Shown here in pieces: positions 36,005 to 40,504 of a stretch of DNA of 40,504 nucleotides (position 1 is its first letter; each line of letters starts with the position of its first letter). Location: NCBI GenBank assembly GCA_947260005.1, contig CAMYOL010000043.1, forward strand, positions 1-40,504. The letters are read 5' to 3'. The notes beneath the pieces were generated by a model. It did no database searches. It was not told the DNA's origin and saw only the letters and a list, made by a program, of their open reading frames with translations. The DNA is from an uncultured Ectothiorhodospiraceae bacterium (GTDB lineage: Bacteria; Pseudomonadota; Gammaproteobacteria; UBA6429; Thiohalophilaceae). Position numbers and translations under genes: made by a program.

Positions 36005-36901
36005 TTATCGGCCTACTGTAGTGGGATATAGGCTATCCGCAGTACTAACAGGCTGCTCCGATTTCATTTTGGCTTTAGGTTTGGACACGACTGGTATTTT
36101 CTCACGCTTTTCTTTGATTTTCTTACTTTTTTCTTGTAGCTGGTCATATTTCGCCGCCTTAAGAATAGTAATCATCTCTACAGAATTGGTGAGTTTTGAA
36201 TATTTATCAAGATTGTAGCCGGATCGGACTGCATATTCATTCATCAGCTTTGTATCGTCTTCAAACACTTCAGTCGCTTTGCCGTCTTTATCCAACCACT
36301 CAGGGTTGGCAGAGAATAACTTTTCACGCTCATTCTCAATGATCGCCGGATCGTCTACTGGTGTTTCTCGTGCTTGTTTCGCTTTCTCAACAAATGATTT
36401 CCGCTTGTCGGCCTTTTCTTTTAACTCAATATACCTTTCCGGGTCTTCGTCCTTAAGCTCTGCCCAATTAATTTGCTCATCTTCGCTTACTAACGCGCTT
36501 AACTGATCTCGCAAGTTAGCTATTTCAGATTGTTCTTGGGCTAATTTCTCACGATCAACCTTGATTTCAGCTAGGTCTTTCTCTCGCTGCCTAGCGTGCT
36601 GCGTGGTCTTTTTCGTATAATCAGATTGTCTTAAATGGCCGTTTCGCCATTCTTCAACCTCATCAAGGGTATATTCTTTGCCTTTAATTTCAACAACTTG
36701 AATGACCTTGTCTTCGTCTTCTACAGTCTGATCTTCTGTTTCATCTGGTTTTTCTTCAGGTTCAACAGGTTCTTCAATGTTTTCCTTTCCCTCGGACGGC
36801 GCTTGAATCTCCGGTTTCGCTTCGGGCTTATCGGTTGGCTTTTGCTCCGGCTCACTCGATGTATAAAATTGATCAGGGTCCAGGATAGGGTTATCTGACA
36901 T
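36005..36901 (-). CDS. Scaffolding protein
   Basis: 298 residues. The acidic Pro/Glu-rich N-terminus (KPEAKPEIQAPSEGKENIEE, PVEPEEKPDETEDQ) is followed by EIKGKEYTLDEVEEWRNGHL and a long coiled coil (EKDLAEIKVDREKLAQEQSE, IANLRDQLSALVSEDE). The Lys-rich C-terminus (KSKKIKEKREKIPVVSKPKA) probably binds capsid subunits. Disordered plus helical composition and position before the capsid gene identify the procapsid scaffold. Confidence 0.85.
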   Translation of the reverse strand: MSDNPILDPDQFYTSSEPEQKPTDKPEAKPEIQAPSEGKENIEEPVEPEEKPDETEDQTVEDEDKVIQVVEIKGKEYTLDEVEEWRNGHLRQSDYTKKTTQHARQREKDLAEIKVDREKLAQEQSEIANLRDQLSALVSEDEQINWAELKDEDPERYIELKEKADKRKSFVEKAKQARETPVDDPAIIENEREKLFSANPEWLDKDGKATEVFEDDTKLMNEYAVRSGYNLDKYSKLTNSVEMITILKAAKYDQLQEKSKKIKEKREKIPVVSKPKAKMKSEQPVSTADSLYPTTVGR

Positions 36902-36902
36902 A

Positions 36903-37172
36903 TTAATCCTCTGTTTCTGTTATAGATTTTAGCTGTTCATCAGCCATTTTTCCAGTCTCTAGCAATGTGTTCAAATAATCTTCTAATGCGTTTATGTTTT
37001 TCATGGTGCGCCATGCTTCCTCGCGTACATCTGTTTGATCTTGTGTGGTATCACAGAACACCTCAAATATCTGTGCCTTTCGCAGTGTCATTGCTTGCTT
37101 ATACGCTGGGTTTTCAAGTACTTGCCTACCATATTCGGCAAATTGCACTTCTTCTTGTAATTGTTCTTTCAT
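36903..37172 (-). CDS. Hypothetical helical protein between portal and scaffold, 89 aa
   Basis: MKEQLQEEVQFAEYGRQVLE then NPAYKQAMTLRKAQIFEVFC, AWRTMKNINALEDYLNTLLE. Entirely helical, acidic. Small proteins in this slot are common in podoviruses of this group (F-x-x-x-x...A...L-R...L-E-x-x-L-x-x-x-L-x-T-G-K); function unknown. ATG overlaps the portal stop. Confidence 0.7.
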   Translation of the reverse strand: MKEQLQEEVQFAEYGRQVLENPAYKQAMTLRKAQIFEVFCDTTQDQTDVREEAWRTMKNINALEDYLNTLLETGKMADEQLKSITETED

Positions 37173-39208
37173 TGCACCCCACCGGGTAATTGTTCGTCGA
37201 ATTTAAGTTCTAACTCTGTGATCTGGGCCGCCAATTTCTTGTTGAATTGATCCTGCTTTTGCGCGGCCTCAATATTGAATTGCCGCTGATCCTCTAAGTG
37301 CTTGGCTGTCTCGATTCGTGCATCAGATTCCGCCTTTATCAAATTGCCTTGTTGTTTGATTGTTTCAGCCTCCGCCAATGGGTTCTGAAGTGCCGCAACC
37401 TGCTGTTGAAGTTGTTCGATAATACCCGACATAATCTCGTTTTGAGCAGTGATAAGCTCTTTCGGACGTTCTGGGTTATTAAAATAAAGGCTTTCTTCGG
37501 CCAATCCTGCGGCATGCGTCATTGATTTGAGGATGTTAAATCGTTTAACCTCATCGGTCATCGGTGAATTAGCTTCACGTAATTGCTGATGGATAGCCCA
37601 TAAGCCACCCATTGTCTTTAATACCTGTGCGTCATCGCCTGCACCAAGCCCTACTTTATTGCTTAATGAATGCTTGTATTTCCAATCCCTTGGGTCGACA
37701 GCAAGTTCCTCGCCCAACACTTCAATTTCTACCTTAGTGTTTTGGAAGTTTGAATCAAGCCATGCCACGCCCTCGAATAACTGTCTAAAACCTGTTTCTG
37801 ACATGACTCTGGCCACTAGCTCAATCTTGCCCTTGGATTCCTCCCGTACCCCTTCGAACCGTGTGGCCGTCTCTTTTCCAAGATCATCGGCTTCAAGACC
37901 TTGGCTGGTCATTAAAGAACCCGTTTTCTGGGCTCTGGCTTGGTCCCAGTATTGAATGACCTGCAATGCCTTATCACCAATATAGGGCACCTCAATGGCG
38001 AACATGTTCTGACCTGGGTTTGACTGGTCCTTAGTCCTGATAACCCCGTTTGGCCGCATTACAAGTAAATCATCCATGTGGACATTCTTATTGGCGGCGA
38101 TTCTTGGGTTATTAACTGCCATGATATTGTTATTAATACCGCGAAGTATTGAAGTCTTAATTCTACCAGTAGGGCATGTGATCTCTGCGCGGCTTTTACC
38201 AATGGCCTTGTGTGGCATAAGGATACTTGACATCATAGCATATGGAACATGGTTGAAGACTTCGTTTTCTATAATGACATCCTTTGATCGCAATATGTGC
38301 CGTCGCTCTGCTATTCCATCGCCATCGTAATCAATCTTTGGGTACAAGTCTTGAATCTCGACTTTCTCATTAGCCCAATGCAGTAAGGCTTGGTCCGTTT
38401 CCTCACCTCCTTCGTCTTGATCTCGGATATCCTTTAACCTAGCGTTTTCTTGTACTGTTCCGGCAAGCTGTAAACTATCGACGATATCGCGATTAATCCC
38501 CCTTGCGAGTAGTTCACCTCTCGTTACTAACTCCACGTCACCAACCAGTTGCGCATCATTCTTATTGGTCGCGTTCTTTGACATGCGAAAGTTTTCTAAC
38601 GGAACATTAGTGATTTTGACGCATTTCTTCTTACGTTCAACCTTAATAACTACTGTGTTTTCTTCGTCTTCACCATTCTGTTCTTCGCGTACAATCTCGA
38701 TATTCTTTACATCCTCTCCCTTAAGACTGTCTTGGAATACCGCTAATTCCTCATCGCTTAAGCCGGTTTTCTTATGTTCCTCAACGGTTTCTTCTTCTTC
38801 GATAAAATATTTTACGACAGATAATTTATGAATCTCGGCGTTTTTTATAAAACCTGACAGCACCTCGAAGGACCAATCTTGCTCTCTGATCTGCCAATTC
38901 ACATATTTCGTCTTACTATCGGCTTCCTTAACGTCTTCGGGGTCACTGGATTTAACCGGTTTAAATCGTAATATCTCACTTGGACCAAGAAAGACACGAG
39001 TAAGCGAGACCATGTCACTTTCAACAACGTCGAACTCATCATTAGATACGACTTTGGATTCCTCTGGCTTCTCATCCCCATAAGGATCACCATTATAACG
39101 CTCTAATAACCTTTCATTTTCAGAGATGAACGCGGAATTATTGCCCGTTGCATCGACCGACATTAAATCTAACTCAGTAACCAATTGTGATTCCGACATT
39201 TTTGGCAT
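37169..39208 (-). CDS. Portal protein
   Basis: 679 residues, P22-type portal. The N-terminal third holds ERLLERYNGDPYGDEKPEES, EFDVVESDMVSLTRVFLGPS and EILRFKPVKSSDPEDVKEAD, the contiguous portal signature. Later parts are acidic (SLKGEDVKNIEIVREEQNGE), then crown/barrel helices and a C-terminal coiled coil LQQQVAALQNPLAEAETIKQ. It forms the dodecameric ring for packaging and ejection. It starts as TAATG overlap with terL and precedes the scaffold gene. Confidence 0.9.
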   Translation of the reverse strand: MPKMSESQLVTELDLMSVDATGNNSAFISENERLLERYNGDPYGDEKPEESKVVSNDEFDVVESDMVSLTRVFLGPSEILRFKPVKSSDPEDVKEADSKTKYVNWQIREQDWSFEVLSGFIKNAEIHKLSVVKYFIEEEETVEEHKKTGLSDEELAVFQDSLKGEDVKNIEIVREEQNGEDEENTVVIKVERKKKCVKITNVPLENFRMSKNATNKNDAQLVGDVELVTRGELLARGINRDIVDSLQLAGTVQENARLKDIRDQDEGGEETDQALLHWANEKVEIQDLYPKIDYDGDGIAERRHILRSKDVIIENEVFNHVPYAMMSSILMPHKAIGKSRAEITCPTGRIKTSILRGINNNIMAVNNPRIAANKNVHMDDLLVMRPNGVIRTKDQSNPGQNMFAIEVPYIGDKALQVIQYWDQARAQKTGSLMTSQGLEADDLGKETATRFEGVREESKGKIELVARVMSETGFRQLFEGVAWLDSNFQNTKVEIEVLGEELAVDPRDWKYKHSLSNKVGLGAGDDAQVLKTMGGLWAIHQQLREANSPMTDEVKRFNILKSMTHAAGLAEESLYFNNPERPKELITAQNEIMSGIIEQLQQQVAALQNPLAEAETIKQQGNLIKAESDARIETAKHLEDQRQFNIEAAQKQDQFNKKLAAQITELELKFDEQLPGGVQ

Positions 39209-40504
39209 TAGATTATGCTCTGTGGTGGGTAGTTAAGCGGAGGAAGCGCCTGATTGTTATCAATGTATCGCATAGACATCATTACCGGGTCAGCCAAGTT
39301 TGGGCTTTTTATTTTGAATTTATTCAGCATTTCTTCTTTAGTATACAACTGCAAGTATCCATTTGAATTCGGTTTTATAGGGAGCCTGCATAATTCCGAC
39401 CGCAACTTTTGTATTGCTTTGATATTTGAGCTAAAACTAATCATCCTGTTTGGATCATAGTATTCATTATACATTATAGCCCGATAAGTTGTGTATATTC
39501 TGTCCCTTAGCTCAAAATAGTATTGGTTTCGTTTATTCCTAAACACATCCTTAATCAATCTTTGGCCAGTCACGTTGTCCAATACCGGTTTATATATCTC
39601 TTCTGGATTGTCCGGGCTCTCACTGCCTTTAAACATCTCAATATCAATAGGCTTTCCGGCTAACGAGTTGACGGTCTTTTCATTCAATCCAACGCCCATC
39701 CCGTCACAATCCCATGTATAATAATCAATTACTTGGTTAATAGCGAGATTTAACGCCCAGTCGCCACCCTCAGCTATGTCTCCAGCTGTCTTTTCTTGCA
39801 CATCTAATACTACACTGCCATGCCGCATAGTATACCCTTTTGCATCACGACCAGTATCGCTTGGATCGTGCGCCGCAATCTTTACCCCTTCAGGTTTAAA
39901 TCCTAGACGCAGGTGGGCGTCAACACAGGCGTCAAACCATTCCGCCATAATCAGGCCATCATCAACATCATCGTTAAATTCGGCCAACCACTTGTGGTCA
40001 TAGAATGCTCTGGACCTGTTGTCGTAATCCCATTGGCGTTCGCCATCCAAACCACTTTCGTCAAACCAAGGGTTATCTGTGTAGTTCATTTTAACGATAG
40101 TGTGTAAGTCATCCTCGTAAAACCCATGTTCGTCAAGGTGTACTTTAAAGGGTAGGATAAACCGCTGGCTAAATGGGTCTTCGCTGCTACCTGTGTTGGC
40201 TACAAAAACAACTGAGATATGCTCCAAATCTGGGTGATCTTCTAAATCTTCAAGTAATGTCATAAATTTATCTGGTAAGCCATTCTTTGGTTTATGTCGT
40301 AGCGTAGCTGTCAAGGCATCGAGTGATTGTTCTGATATGAATTGGGCTTCCTCAACAGAGAACCGCTTAAATCCGTGCGTGCTCTTAACACTATCAATGT
40401 TCCGAGCCAAACCTGCAAACTCAAAGGCTTGGTCATCTTTGTAGCCAATAGATTGTTGCTGGACAGTGAATCCCGGGAGCTGAAATCTGCTTATCTCTTC
40501 TTTT
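39208..40504 (-). CDS. terL: Terminase large subunit, C-terminal part (continues at left end)
   Basis: Frame open at the right edge and completed by 1-467. It contains the Walker B/catalytic segment STHGFKRFSVEEAQFISEQS (acidic pair EE at about residues 174-175). The nuclease-type Asp cluster (KIAAHDPSDTGRDAKGYTMR; IDYYTWDCDGMGVGL) lies in the C-terminal half. Ends at 39208 overlapping the portal ATG. The coding sequence of bases 40406-40504 is the same as that of 1-99 and must be counted once. Confidence 0.93.
   Translation of the reverse strand, partial: KEEISRFQLPGFTVQQQSIGYKDDQAFEFAGLARNIDSVKSTHGFKRFSVEEAQFISEQSLDALTATLRHKPKNGLPDKFMTLLEDLEDHPDLEHISVVFVANTGSSEDPFSQRFILPFKVHLDEHGFYEDDLHTIVKMNYTDNPWFDESGLDGERQWDYDNRSRAFYDHKWLAEFNDDVDDGLIMAEWFDACVDAHLRLGFKPEGVKIAAHDPSDTGRDAKGYTMRHGSVVLDVQEKTAGDIAEGGDWALNLAINQVIDYYTWDCDGMGVGLNEKTVNSLAGKPIDIEMFKGSESPDNPEEIYKPVLDNVTGQRLIKDVFRNKRNQYYFELRDRIYTTYRAIMYNEYYDPNRMISFSSNIKAIQKLRSELCRLPIKPNSNGYLQLYTKEEMLNKFKIKSPNLADPVMMSMRYIDNNQALPPLNYPPQSII
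40406..40504. repeat. Terminal direct repeat, right copy
   Basis: Identical to 1-99; see the left copy. Removing one copy leaves about 40,405 bases and restores a continuous terminase gene. Confidence 0.95.

Noticed and set aside
1-40504. Integrase, attachment site or lysogeny repressor block
   Set aside because: No tyrosine or serine recombinase motif and no CI-like protein seen; the small HTH and RHH proteins alone do not establish a temperate lifestyle.

Overview
The window is an essentially complete genome of a tailed phage (Caudoviricetes) with a podovirus-type gene set. The first 99 bases recur exactly as the last 99 (1-99 = 40406-40504). The terminase large-subunit gene runs in frame across that junction, so the contig represents a circular or circularly permuted map of about 40,405 unique bases. 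By eye the base composition is moderately AT-rich. Two lipobox proteins, a Tat-type signal and a holin next to a small lipoprotein point to a Gram-negative host. No integrase, tRNA, DNA polymerase or RNA polymerase gene was recognised, so the lifestyle is open. The head genes resemble the Bordetella BPP-1 group (Bbp16-type cement protein and its capsid family). The portal, head-tail adaptor, gp10-like stabilisation protein and three ejection-protein-like genes resemble the P22 plan.

Layout. Almost everything is read leftward (minus strand). The leftward early region starts at about 19.0 kb with a ribbon-helix-helix-type gene. It holds a replication-like protein, an orphan DNA methyltransferase, then about 12 kb of tightly packed small genes, many Cys-rich. 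It ends with NinB-like, Ref-like and DUF1064-like recombination genes at 6.8-4.9 kb. The virion module continues leftward from 4.2 kb through TerS, an inserted HNH-like gene and TerL across the junction. It then runs through portal, scaffold, capsid, cement, adaptor, gp10-like, tail and ejection proteins to a beta-helix tailspike at 23.1 kb. The lysis cassette lies at 23.1-21.3 kb and includes what looks like a gutted M15 endopeptidase gene. Two rightward units interrupt this: 19.08-21.35 kb (single-strand annealing protein plus small proteins and a candidate structured RNA) and 4.51-4.95 kb (two small genes, one MazE/DUF3018-like).

Regulation seen in the sequence: near-consensus sigma70 promoters with perfect palindromes at 4446-4474, 6346-6374 and 16306-16335; a 52-bp promoter cassette present twice (9756-9807 and 10138-10189); a UUCG-loop terminator after the cement gene; and two tandem rightward promoter-terminator units without genes (12.54-12.90 kb).

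The most unusual features are a hexanucleotide array (8229-8500) encoding an alternating Gly-Tyr/Asp/Asn protein, coupled to a DUF6948-like gene on one side and a restart gene on the other; two exported beta-helix-type proteins (Tat and lipobox); the decayed endolysin; a recurring Shine-Dalgarno cassette that gives consecutive small proteins a KQGD tail; and a tRNA-acceptor-like fold in the rightward operon.
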